This document shows, piece by piece, positions 7,417 to 13,933 of a DNA stretch of 28,213 nt; the first letter of the stretch is position 1; each line of letters begins with the position of its first letter. The position numbers and the translations under genes are program-made. Source of the DNA: a virus. The DNA lies in IMG/VR virus record IMGVR_UViG_3300042468_001017, positions 1 to 28,213 of that record, one strand, 5' to 3'. The notes beneath the pieces are model-generated. The model was not told the origin of the DNA, did no database searches, and saw only the letters and a list, made by a program, of their open reading frames with translations.

Positions 7417-7609
7417 GGCAACAGTTCGCCTTTACATATCACAGGATAACCTGCTCAGCCACGAGGACATCCCTTACGGCGAACACCTAGAGCGCGTCGC
7501 CGACCTCGAAATGTCTGGAGCAACCATTTACCACGCTTCCGTCCTGAGTCAACCTAAAAAGTCGAGAAAACTTACAGCCGAGGCTAGACTCAGACAAAGA
7601 CTGTACTGA
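7415..7609 (+). CDS. Small protein of unknown function, 64 aa, divergent from the HTH gene
   Basis: ATG 7415 lies inside the palindrome CATG (7414-7417), which also supplies the ATG of the minus-strand gene, so the two genes diverge with overlapping start codons. The 64-residue product (MATVRLYISQDNLLSHEDIP at the start, basic KKSRKLTAEARLRQRLY at the end) is not recognised. An upstream in-frame ATG at 7376 would lengthen it by 13 residues, but that would overlap the HTH gene further. It precedes the head-tail connector by 2 bases and contains that gene's putative promoter box near its 3' end. Function is unknown; a small head-joining or virion role is possible from position. Confidence 0.65.
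   Translation: MATVRLYISQDNLLSHEDIPYGEHLERVADLEMSGATIYHASVLSQPKKSRKLTAEARLRQRLY
7583..7590 (+). promoter_or_regulatory. TANACT box before the connector gene
   Basis: GCTAGACT (TAGACT at 7585-7590) lies 21 bases before the GTG of the connector gene at 7612, inside the 3' end of the preceding small gene. No -35 is obvious. It is one of the recurring TANACT boxes found at 21-25 bases from gene starts in this window. Confidence 0.4.
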
Positions 7610-7611
7610 CC

Positions 7612-8142
7612 GTGCCTGCCGCCATCGACGCAACCTTGTCTGGCGCCAACGCCAACTCGTACGTGACGCTTGCGGCCGCCGACGCCTACTTCGAGACAGT
7701 CCCCGACAGCACCAACTGGACCAGCAAGTCCACCGACGCCAAAAACCGCGCCCTGATCTCCGCCACCCGCTGGATCGACGCCCTCAGCTTCTACGGCGAT
7801 CGCTGCACCACAACCCAGGCCCTCAAGTGGCCCCGCGAGGACTACACCGTCGACGGCATCGACCTCGCCTGCACCCTAATCCCCGAACCCGTCAAGGTCG
7901 CCACCTACGAACTGGCACGCGCCCTCGCCAACGACACTGACGCCATCATCGGCACCACAGGCACAACCGGCATCTACGACGAGGTCGAACTCGGCGAACT
8001 CCGCGTTAAGTACAACAAAACTTCACAGACCAGCGGCGTCGTCAACAACGTCTTCGATGTCTATCCCTGGCTTCAGTCCTACCTAGGCCCCTACTGCATG
8101 GGCGGAGCCGCCAACTACGCCGTCCGTCTATTCCGAGGCTGA
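7612..8142 (+). CDS. Head-tail connector, adaptor (DnaT-like) type
   Basis: The 176-residue protein begins PAAIDATLSGANANSYVTLA and continues with DAYF and ALISATRWIDAL (about residues 25-58). The pattern 'NSYVTLAeADaYF ... kxxALixATrwiD' is typical of phage adaptor proteins that are often annotated as DnaT-like. They form the first ring beneath the portal. The alpha-helical centre (IPEPVKVATYELARALAND) fits the gp6-like fold. GTG start; no strong Shine-Dalgarno. The gene leads a tightly packed series of head-completion and tail-joining genes, which supports the role. The DnaT-like label is historical and no DNA replication role is implied. Confidence 0.85.
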   Translation: MPAAIDATLSGANANSYVTLAAADAYFETVPDSTNWTSKSTDAKNRALISATRWIDALSFYGDRCTTTQALKWPREDYTVDGIDLACTLIPEPVKVATYELARALANDTDAIIGTTGTTGIYDEVELGELRVKYNKTSQTSGVVNNVFDVYPWLQSYLGPYCMGGAANYAVRLFRG

Positions 8143-8143
8143 T

Positions 8144-8521
8144 ATGGGTCTGATCGACGACACCTTCGCCTCCATCCCGGCCCCCCTCCTCAACGACTGG
8201 GGCCAAACGATCACCTACATCAAAACCACCACCCCCCGCACCTACAACCCAACCACTGGAGCAGTCACCGGCTCCGACACCAACGTCAGCATGAAAGCGC
8301 TGATCGTTCGCCTGACCCCCCGCGAATCTGAAGGTCTATACCAAGCCACCGACATCAAAGTGATCTTTGGCAGCGCCGAGCTTGGCACCTACTACCCCAC
8401 CGAAGCCGATCGCATCCAGTACACCCAAGCCGGCGTAACCCGCGAGGCCAAAATCATCAACATCACCACCTACCGCGGCGACAACCCCGTCCTCCACACC
8501 GTCATAGCGAGGCCCCAGTAA
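8144..8521 (+). CDS. Head closure (stopper) protein
   Basis: The 125-residue protein is beta-rich (LNDWGQTITYIKTTTPRTYN near the start; DIKVIFGSAELGTYY in the middle; REAKIINITTYRG near the end). This is the look of head closure proteins that form the second ring under the portal and hold DNA in after packaging. It starts 1 base after the previous stop, and its own stop overlaps the next start (TAATG). The assignment rests on order in the module (adaptor, closure, neck, terminator), size and strand pattern. A specific family name cannot be given with certainty. Confidence 0.78.
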   Translation: MGLIDDTFASIPAPLLNDWGQTITYIKTTTPRTYNPTTGAVTGSDTNVSMKALIVRLTPRESEGLYQATDIKVIFGSAELGTYYPTEADRIQYTQAGVTREAKIINITTYRGDNPVLHTVIARPQ

Positions 8522-9042
8522 TGGCCGCCCTATCCCAACTGGAACGCGACCTCCGCACAAAGCTGAATAAATCAGTGCGGACAGTCGCTCGCAACATCAT
8601 GAACGACCTCGCCGAGGCAGGTCCCGTCTGGGGAGGCGAGTTCCGCGATAGTTGGGAAGCCTACGCCCCCGGCGTTGGAGCAGCCATTCCAGGCCAGTAC
8701 CCGTACACCCTTTCCGACATCCCCGAACTCCCCGTCACCAAGCGGGAGATGGAGCGAGTAACGAAACTCATTATCGGCAACCGTGCCTCCTACGCCTTAG
8801 TGGCCATGGATTTAGTAGCCCCCAGCGAAGGTTTTCGCTATCCCGGTTACGAACCCGAAGGTGACGTCGTTTTCCGCGGCACACGCCCAGACGGCGGTCG
8901 CCGTGGTGACATCGGCCCAAAACTTCGTGGCGGCTCCGACAATCGCTCCACCGCTCCTCTTGACTGGTACACAACTTACGCACAGGGAGGCAAAATGCAA
9001 AAAGCTCTCGAACGCGGCGTTAAAGCTGAATTTCAAGCATGA
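8521..9042 (+). CDS. Neck protein (HK97 gp10-like)
   Basis: The 173-residue product has an N-terminal helix with ALSQLERDLRTKLNKSVRTV, followed by ARNIMNDLAEAGPVWGGEFR and SWEAY, as in HK97 gp10-like neck proteins, where a helical segment leads to 'T-G-x-L-r-dSw'. The middle includes LIIGNRASYALVAMDL, matching the 'ignxxxYa' strand common in that family. The C-terminus has DWYTTYAQGGKMQKALERGV, also typical. Such proteins lie at the head-tail joint. The ATG overlaps the previous stop and its 3' end overlaps the next start (ATGA). Confidence 0.82.
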   Translation: MAALSQLERDLRTKLNKSVRTVARNIMNDLAEAGPVWGGEFRDSWEAYAPGVGAAIPGQYPYTLSDIPELPVTKREMERVTKLIIGNRASYALVAMDLVAPSEGFRYPGYEPEGDVVFRGTRPDGGRRGDIGPKLRGGSDNRSTAPLDWYTTYAQGGKMQKALERGVKAEFQA

Positions 9043-9470
9043 ACTACCAAGCCATCCGCGCCGCTGTCGAAAATCCCCTGTTAAGCGCCTTCAGCGCACT
9101 GGTACCCCCAGTGCCAGTCTTCTTCGACAACATCACTGCCGCTCCCGCTAACTCCACCACCGAGCACGTCAGAATCAACGTCACCTTCGGCATCACAAAC
9201 GAACCAACGCTTACAAGCAGCGTCGACAACGCACGTGGCGCCATCGTCATCCGCATCTTCACCGAAAAGGGCCGCGGCCCCGCCCGCAACCAGACACTGC
9301 TAACCACCGCCGTAACCGTCCTGGAAACCCTAAACAACACCGCAAAGACAACCAGCGGTGTTTACTTTCGCATCGGAGAAATAACAGGACCCACATTCTC
9401 CGCAACTGAAGATTCTCCCCTCTTCATGGGTCGTGTTGAAGCTCCTTACCGGGCCACAGTCCTGTCCTAG
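9039..9470 (+). CDS. Tail terminator (tail completion) protein, DUF4128-like
   Basis: The 143-residue protein starts MNYQAIRAAVENPLLSAF and continues VPVFFDNIT, then EHVRINVTFGITNEPTL and ARGAIVIRIFTEKGRGPAR. This is the pattern of short proteins, known to me as DUF4128, that cap the tail tube before it joins the head. A Gly-Arg turn in the sequence EKGRGP is typical. It follows the neck gene with an ATGA overlap, and the next gene is the major tail protein, which fits the standard module order. The final beta strand (MGRVEAPYRATVLS) is also typical. Confidence 0.84.
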   Translation: MNYQAIRAAVENPLLSAFSALVPPVPVFFDNITAAPANSTTEHVRINVTFGITNEPTLTSSVDNARGAIVIRIFTEKGRGPARNQTLLTTAVTVLETLNNTAKTTSGVYFRIGEITGPTFSATEDSPLFMGRVEAPYRATVLS

Positions 9471-9545
9471 TAGCAATCGTAGATAAACGCTAATCTGTAG
9501 TAAGCCGGGCAGTGCCCGCCCCGTAACCCCTCCTGGTACGCCCCT
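9471..9545 (+). promoter_or_regulatory. Leader of the major tail protein gene, with a promoter-like box and a hairpin
   Basis: This 75-base gap holds CGCTAATCT at 9488-9496 (TAATCT as a -10-like box, 49 bases before ATG 9546) and a 5-bp hairpin CGGGC-AGT-GCCCG at 9505-9517. The gene encodes an abundant tail tube protein, so an own promoter is plausible. No clear -35 or Shine-Dalgarno is seen. The box is a weaker match to the recurring TANACT motif than the others and has different spacing. Confidence 0.35.
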
Positions 9546-10316
9546 ATGGCCACCACTGTCCTGTCCGGCACGTCCGGCGCCCTCTACTACAAGCCCGCCG
9601 GCACCACCGGAACCTTCGGTGAAACCGCTGTCAACATCAGCACCGATGTCATCACGGTGCAGCCCTACCTGAACTTCAAGGTCGGCGACCCGGTCAAGTT
9701 CAGCATTGTCAACAGCCAAACCGGCGGCGCTGGCTCTGGCACTCTGCCCGCTCCGATTTCGGATGCCACCACCTACTACGTTCTCAGTTATACCGCTAAC
9801 ACCGGTGCATTGACCGTCTCTACCAGCGCTGGCGGCACAATCCTCGCCATCACCGACGATGGTACGGCCGCTGCCCCCAACGAGTTCCAGGTCGCCTACG
9901 CCGACTTCGCCGTCGTCGGCCAAGTCCGCGACTGGAGCTTCGAGATCAGCCGCCAAGAAATCGACGTCACCACGATCGGCCAAACCCCTGGCCAATACGT
10001 GCCCTTCCGCACCTACATCAGCGGCTTCGGCGATGGCACCGGCACCGCCACGGTCTACATGACCAACGAGGACGCCGCTCTCTCCAACCGGATGATCCAA
10101 GACGTCCTGCAGCGCCAACAAGACGGCGCCGCCTTCAAGCTCTACACCGACCGCGTCTTCAGCGGCGGCACCCTGAGCGAAACCCTCAGCCGCTCGATCT
10201 CCTTCGACGCCGTGCTGACCTCCGCCAGCCTGAACATCAACCCCGACGACGCCCAGTCCGTCACCGTCAACTTCCGCCCCGCTGGCACCCCCACCTTCGA
10301 CTTCAGCCAAAGCTGA
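9546..10316 (+). CDS. Major tail protein (tail tube), with an extra surface-type insert
   Basis: The 256-residue protein forms the tail tube by stacking in rings. The core is recognisable from VVGQVRDWSFEISRQEIDVT near residues 123-142, then TIGQTPGQYVPFRTYISGFG and TATVYMT, as in lambda-like tail tube proteins (W-x-x-x-x-x-x-x-x-x-x-DVT, then G-x-G). Between about residues 36 and 118 lies an additional segment with LNFKVGDPVKF, LPAPI, ATTYYVLSYTANTGALTVST and a Gly-rich turn. This is an Ig-like or beta module of the kind often found decorating tail or fibre proteins. The gene is followed by a UUCG-loop terminator, so it is probably the end of the head/connector transcript. Confidence 0.88.
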   Translation: MATTVLSGTSGALYYKPAGTTGTFGETAVNISTDVITVQPYLNFKVGDPVKFSIVNSQTGGAGSGTLPAPISDATTYYVLSYTANTGALTVSTSAGGTILAITDDGTAAAPNEFQVAYADFAVVGQVRDWSFEISRQEIDVTTIGQTPGQYVPFRTYISGFGDGTGTATVYMTNEDAALSNRMIQDVLQRQQDGAAFKLYTDRVFSGGTLSETLSRSISFDAVLTSASLNINPDDAQSVTVNFRPAGTPTFDFSQS

Positions 10317-10334
10317 ACCCCGCGAAGACACCAG

Positions 10335-10358
10335 GCCCCACTTCGGTGGGGCTTTTTT
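10335..10358 (+). terminator. Rho-independent terminator with UUCG loop after the tail tube gene
   Basis: A 7-bp perfect stem (GCCCCAC at 10335-10341 with GTGGGGC at 10346-10352) closes a TTCG tetraloop and is followed by TTTTTT. This is a very stable classical terminator. A TANACT box lies just downstream, so one transcript ends and another begins here. Confidence 0.95.
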
Positions 10359-10369
10359 ATTGTCTACTC

Positions 10370-10378
10370 CGCTACACT
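10370..10378 (+). promoter_or_regulatory. TANACT box before the tail chaperone genes
   Basis: CGCTACACT (TACACT at 10373-10378) lies directly after the terminator and 23 bases before ATG 10402. No -35 is recognisable. Placement between a terminator and the next gene makes a promoter likely. Confidence 0.5.
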
Positions 10379-10401
10379 AGAAGCATCAACACCCTCGTTG
10401 T

Positions 10402-10743
10402 ATGCCAGTTCCAGTCCGCGCCATCGACCGCCTCCGCAAGGCCGCCAACCTGGAGCCCGTCAAAAAAACCGTCGATCTCTCGGACGGCACCACCTTCGAG
10501 CTGTGGGTCACTCCCCTGACCATGGCCGAGCGCGAACGCGCCCAAAAGCAGGCCAAGTCCGACGACGCCAACGCCTTCGCCCTCCAACTCCTCATCACCA
10601 AAGCCCTCGACGAGTCCGGCACCAAACTTTTTAGCGCTGGCGAGATCGACGTCCTCAAGAACGAAGTCAAGGACAAGGACCTCCAAGCCCTGATGCTGGC
10701 CATCATCACCGACGACGCCGAGCCCATCGACCCAAAGAGCTGA
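10402..10743 (+). CDS. Tail assembly chaperone, lambda gpG-like (zero-frame product)
   Basis: The 113-residue protein begins MPVPVRAIDRLRKAANLEPV and continues with TFELWVTPLTMAERERAQKQ, then DANAFALQLLITKALDESGT and GEIDVLKNEVKDKDLQALML, ending DPKS. It has the helical, charged style of gpG-like tail assembly chaperones, which coat the tape measure protein while the tail tube grows and do not stay in the virion. It sits between the major tail protein and the tape measure, as this pair does in lambda-like phages. A -1 slippery heptamer lies just before its stop, so a minority of ribosomes make the longer GT form. Confidence 0.88.
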   Translation: MPVPVRAIDRLRKAANLEPVKKTVDLSDGTTFELWVTPLTMAERERAQKQAKSDDANAFALQLLITKALDESGTKLFSAGEIDVLKNEVKDKDLQALMLAIITDDAEPIDPKS

Positions 10744-10928
10744 GCGCCGAACTCCGCAAGGACAACTGGCTCATGCTCCAGTTCGGAGTCGCCAAAGAGC
10801 TAGGCAAGTCCCTGCGCGAGGTCCGCGCCTCAATGACCGCCGAAGAACTGATCGGCTGGAGCGCCTACTTCCAGATCCTCAACGAGGACCAGCAGAAAGA
10901 GCTAGACAAAGCTAAACGCCGCCGCTAA
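10402..10928 (+). CDS. Tail assembly chaperone GT-like fusion, made by -1 ribosomal frameshift at 10731-10737
   Basis: Reading 10402-10737 (112 codons) and then slipping back one base, so that translation continues at 10737, joins a 63-residue extension to give a 175-residue product. The extension (ELSAELRKDNWLMLQFGVAK, then REVRASMTAEELIGWSAYFQ, then a basic end) has the typical gpT look, with 'MTAEELIGWSAYF' resembling the conserved W/Y region near the C-terminus of many second tail chaperones. The extension has no good start of its own; its internal ATGs (10773, 10833) would lose the first part. It ends at TAA 10926-10928, inside the terminator stem. The frame relation (-1), slippery site and gene order all fit lambda G-T. 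The listed span includes one base read twice. Confidence 0.85.
10731..10786 (+). promoter_or_regulatory. Programmed -1 frameshift site: slippery heptamer CCCAAAG plus downstream stem
   Basis: In the G frame the bases read C-CCA-AAG (10731-10737), an exact X-XXY-YYZ slippery heptamer. After a -1 shift the two tRNAs re-pair as CCC and AAA. The G stop is at 10741-10743, only 3 bases further on. From 10747, nine bases after the heptamer, CCGAACT (10747-10753) can pair with AGTTCGG (10780-10786), a 7-bp stem with a 26-base loop that could stimulate slippage. Confidence 0.85.
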
Positions 10929-10944
10929 CCCCGGCGGCTTTTTT
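10918..10944 (+). terminator. Rho-independent terminator after the tail chaperone genes
   Basis: A 7-bp perfect GC-rich stem pairs 10918-10924 with 10932-10938 around a 7-base loop that contains the stop codon TAA of the T frame, followed by TTTTTT. A TANACT box follows at once. The stop codon lying inside the loop means translation of GT would disturb the hairpin, which could link frameshifting to read-through into the tape measure gene; this is speculation. Confidence 0.9.
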
Positions 10945-10946
10945 CT

Positions 10947-10956
10947 CGCGTACACT
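10947..10956 (+). promoter_or_regulatory. TANACT box before the tape measure gene
   Basis: CGCGTACACT (TACACT at 10951-10956) lies just after the terminator and 23 bases before GTG 10980. The core TACACT and its setting between terminator and gene match the box at 10370-10378. An AGGA at 10965-10968 may act as ribosome site. No -35 is seen. Confidence 0.5.
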
Positions 10957-10979
10957 GGTAAAACAGGACTCAGGCGCCG

Positions 10980-13592
10980 GTGGCCAACTACAACGCCAAC
11001 ATCAACATCACTGTTGCTGGTGCATCGCGCCTGAACGCAGTAACAGCATCCGTCGAACGCTTAAATAACTTAAGCCAGAATCTAAAACCACTAAATTTAC
11101 TTGCACCCGGCGGCGGAAAGCTGGGCGACTCAATTCGCCTAGCGATAAAACCGATCAACGATTTTGCTCGCAGCGTACAGAACGGTAACAAACAAGTCTC
11201 CAATACTTTTGCTGGCGCAGTCCAACAAGCAAACGTATTTCGAACCGTTCTAGAAAACGTAAAAGTAGCTGCAGGCGGTTACGAAAAACAGTCTGCGTCA
11301 GTAAAACTATACGCCAGTGCTCTTGCTCAAGCCGAAAAACAGGCTACTCGACTTTCTGCAGCCCAAAATGACCTAGCGCGGACCGCGAAAGGTTTACAGC
11401 CCCAAGCAGAACGCGATCTTGAGTATTACCGTCGTGTAAATGCTATTCAAAGCGGCCGCTTACGCCAACAACGTGAGCTTGCCGCTGCAGAATTTATGCA
11501 GCAAAAAAGAGCAGAAGATTTTGAGCGTCGCTTAGGAATAATCCGCGAACGTAACGCAGCACGAGAAAAGCAACAAGCGAGAACCAGAGAAGCAACAAGT
11601 AATGCGATCATCGGTGGCGCCTTTCCGTTACTGTTTGGCCAAGGCCTAGGCGCATCCGTAGGCGGCGGCCTTGGAGGCTTTGCCGGTGGTCTAGCAGGAG
11701 GTCAGCTGGGTTTTGGTCTATCCCTCGTTGGAACAGCTATCGGCTCTGCTTTAGACCAAACAATCCAGTCAGCCCAAGACTTCGCTAAGTCGATTCGGGC
11801 AGGTGGAGATGCAGCCTCTTACCTAGAGCAACGTCTTGGTTATTTAAATCCAACTATAAAAACACAACTTCAAAATTTACAACAGTCTGGACAAACTGCA
11901 GCGGCTGCCGAACTTGCATTTAAGCAGTTAGCTAATACGATGGGGGAAGAAGGTGCATCCGCTTTTCTTGAAATTGGAAAACAATCTGAACAAACAGCAC
12001 GTTCTTTAGGTATAGTTATAGATAGATTTGTCGGTGCTGGTTTCGCTGTAAATAAATTCTTTCAGGAGGCAAAGTTCGGTAAGGGTCGATCATCACTTGA
12101 TTTACTCCCTCAACAGCTGCGTCCCACACTTACTCCTGCAGCACCGGCAGAAACAGCAGCTGCAACACAACGTACCGCTCAGCTTAACCGTAGTAACGAG
12201 TTGCTGCGTTTACAGGTGCAGTTAACTAGTATCAGCGCTCGTACAGATCTCGAACGTTACGTTACTCTTCAAAGACAAACTGCACAGAAAGAATATGAAA
12301 ACGAACTAACAAAAATTAGCATCCAACTCAAAAATAAGGAAATCAACCTCGCGCAAAACGAACAACTTATCCGTGGTGCAAACTTAAAATTATCCGTACA
12401 GCTAGGCGAAATCGAACGCAACCGTGTTGAGGAACTGGCGCGGCGCCAAGAAGAAGCCCGTCGCGCAGCCGAACAAGCTGCGGATAAAGCTAAACAACAA
12501 GAAGTAAAAAGACTTACACTTGAAAGTAGTATTCTAGGTGTGTATATTGACCAAGTAAAAGCACGTGTAGAACAAGAAAAACTACTTAATGGCGAAGAAG
12601 CAGGCCTAAACGCGCTTTTAAAAGTACAAGATACTATAAACGAAACAGGTTCTGTTGCTTTAGACAAGGAACGTAGAGCAGCGCTACTGGCGGCAGATAC
12701 AGCAGTTGAATACCAACTAATCAACAATCTTTACAGTAGACGAATTGATCTGCTCCAAAGGCAAAATGACATCGAAAAAGAACAAGCTAAAAGACGGCGG
12801 GATCAAATTTTCTTTGAGCGCTTTGGCCTTGTAGACGCAGTAACAACTGCCGGCAAGCGTGCTGGAGAAAGCGCGTTCGGTAATGCACCAGGGGCGGCCG
12901 GCGGCGCCGGAGCTTTCCGCACAGACATCAATTTGATGCCTGGGTTGACCAACGGCGTCATCGGTGAACAGTTTGCACTACTTAAAACTGAACTAGAAGA
13001 ACTTGTAAAAGTTGAAAACCAAGTAATCGAAGCCGCCAAGAGCATCGGCGACGCCTTCGGCACCTCCCTGAAAGGCGTCATCACTGGCACAATGACCGCC
13101 CAAGAAGCACTAGCCAACTTCTTCCAGTCGGTAGCCGATCATTTTGCCGACATGGCAGCCCAGATGATCTCCAAGTGGATCCAGATGCAGATCCTTGGCC
13201 TGGCACAAAGCCTGTTACCCGGCGGAAGCAGCATCTTCCCTAGAGGCGTCGATAACTTCAGCAGTTTCTTCGGTGCTGGCGGCCCTTCCTTCTCAGTAGG
13301 GGCTTTCGGTGGTGCCCGCGCCGCCGGTGGCCCGGTCGCTTCTGGTTCGACCTACATGGTCGGCGAACGCGGCCCCGAACTCTTCGTGCCCTCCAGCAGC
13401 GGCACGATCGTCCCCAACCACATGCTCGGCGGTGGTGCCGTCAACGTCGTCGTAAACGTAGACGCCAAGGGCAGTAAAGTGGAAGGCGACAACGCCAACG
13501 CAAACCAACTGGGACGCGTCATCTCGGCCGCAGTCCAAGCCGAACTCGTCAAGCAACAACGCCCAGGCGGCATCCTCGCCAACACCCGCTGA
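10980..13592 (+). CDS. Tape measure protein
   Basis: At 870 residues this is the tape measure: it sets tail length and later enters the host envelope. With the usual rule of about 0.15 nm per residue it would give a tail of about 130 nm. It has long Ala/Gln/Lys-rich helical stretches (residues about 80-200 and 400-620), a hydrophobic Gly-rich region at about 207-255 (GGAFPLLFGQGLGASVGGGL and onward) that may cross membranes, and a C-terminal motif GGPVASGSTYMVGERGPELF then VPSSSGTIVPN at about 783-805. That last motif is typical of lambda-like tape measures. The GTG start has AGGA upstream. Residues about 20-680 use many A/T-ending codons, unlike the flanks and its own C-terminus, so the gene looks mosaic. 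Confidence 0.94.
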   Translation: MANYNANINITVAGASRLNAVTASVERLNNLSQNLKPLNLLAPGGGKLGDSIRLAIKPINDFARSVQNGNKQVSNTFAGAVQQANVFRTVLENVKVAAGGYEKQSASVKLYASALAQAEKQATRLSAAQNDLARTAKGLQPQAERDLEYYRRVNAIQSGRLRQQRELAAAEFMQQKRAEDFERRLGIIRERNAAREKQQARTREATSNAIIGGAFPLLFGQGLGASVGGGLGGFAGGLAGGQLGFGLSLVGTAIGSALDQTIQSAQDFAKSIRAGGDAASYLEQRLGYLNPTIKTQLQNLQQSGQTAAAAELAFKQLANTMGEEGASAFLEIGKQSEQTARSLGIVIDRFVGAGFAVNKFFQEAKFGKGRSSLDLLPQQLRPTLTPAAPAETAAATQRTAQLNRSNELLRLQVQLTSISARTDLERYVTLQRQTAQKEYENELTKISIQLKNKEINLAQNEQLIRGANLKLSVQLGEIERNRVEELARRQEEARRAAEQAADKAKQQEVKRLTLESSILGVYIDQVKARVEQEKLLNGEEAGLNALLKVQDTINETGSVALDKERRAALLAADTAVEYQLINNLYSRRIDLLQRQNDIEKEQAKRRRDQIFFERFGLVDAVTTAGKRAGESAFGNAPGAAGGAGAFRTDINLMPGLTNGVIGEQFALLKTELEELVKVENQVIEAAKSIGDAFGTSLKGVITGTMTAQEALANFFQSVADHFADMAAQMISKWIQMQILGLAQSLLPGGSSIFPRGVDNFSSFFGAGGPSFSVGAFGGARAAGGPVASGSTYMVGERGPELFVPSSSGTIVPNHMLGGGAVNVVVNVDAKGSKVEGDNANANQLGRVISAAVQAELVKQQRPGGILANTR

Positions 13593-13933
13593 TGGCAACC
13601 TTCCCTTCCTATAACCCCGTCTACTCTGCTACAAAGCGGAGTGAGCCTCGTACACGCAGCACGCGGTTTGGTGACGGCTACGAACAGCGCCTACTGTTTG
13701 GTTTACATCAAAACCCCAAGGAATGGACACTGACGTTCAGTCTTTCCGACACCGAGGCGGACGAAGTAGAGGCATTTCTAGACGCTAGGGCCGCAGATTC
13801 CCAGTCCTTTGACTGGACTCCTCCCGACAGCCTTACAAGCTACAAATGGGTATGTTCCAGCTGGACACGCGAAATGTTCGAGTTTCAGCGCAGCAAAATT
13901 GACGTCACCTTCCGCGAGGTCTACGAACCATGA
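13592..13933 (+). CDS. Minor tail protein, lambda gpM-like
   Basis: The 113-residue protein has the short, beta-rich form of gpM-like minor tail proteins: RFGDGYEQRLLFGLHQNPKE at about residues 26-45, then WTLTFSLSDTEADEVEAFLD, then SFDWTPPDS and a final KIDVTFREVYE. The strong pattern 'RFGDGYeQRxxxGxNxxxxxWxLxfxl' is what I know of this family. It joins the tape measure end to the tip. The ATG overlaps the tape measure stop (TGATG), and its own stop overlaps the next start. Confidence 0.92.
   Translation: MATFPSYNPVYSATKRSEPRTRSTRFGDGYEQRLLFGLHQNPKEWTLTFSLSDTEADEVEAFLDARAADSQSFDWTPPDSLTSYKWVCSSWTREMFEFQRSKIDVTFREVYEP

Noticed and set aside
7796-7803. A HIP1 octamer (GCGATCGC), a marker of many cyanobacterial chromosomes
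   Set aside because: I noticed only one in the window, about what chance allows, so it says nothing on host or prophage state.
9330-10331. A 333-residue minus-strand frame over the tail tube gene
   Set aside because: Antisense shadow with repeated GVEGD/AVLA text; it also covers a terminator.
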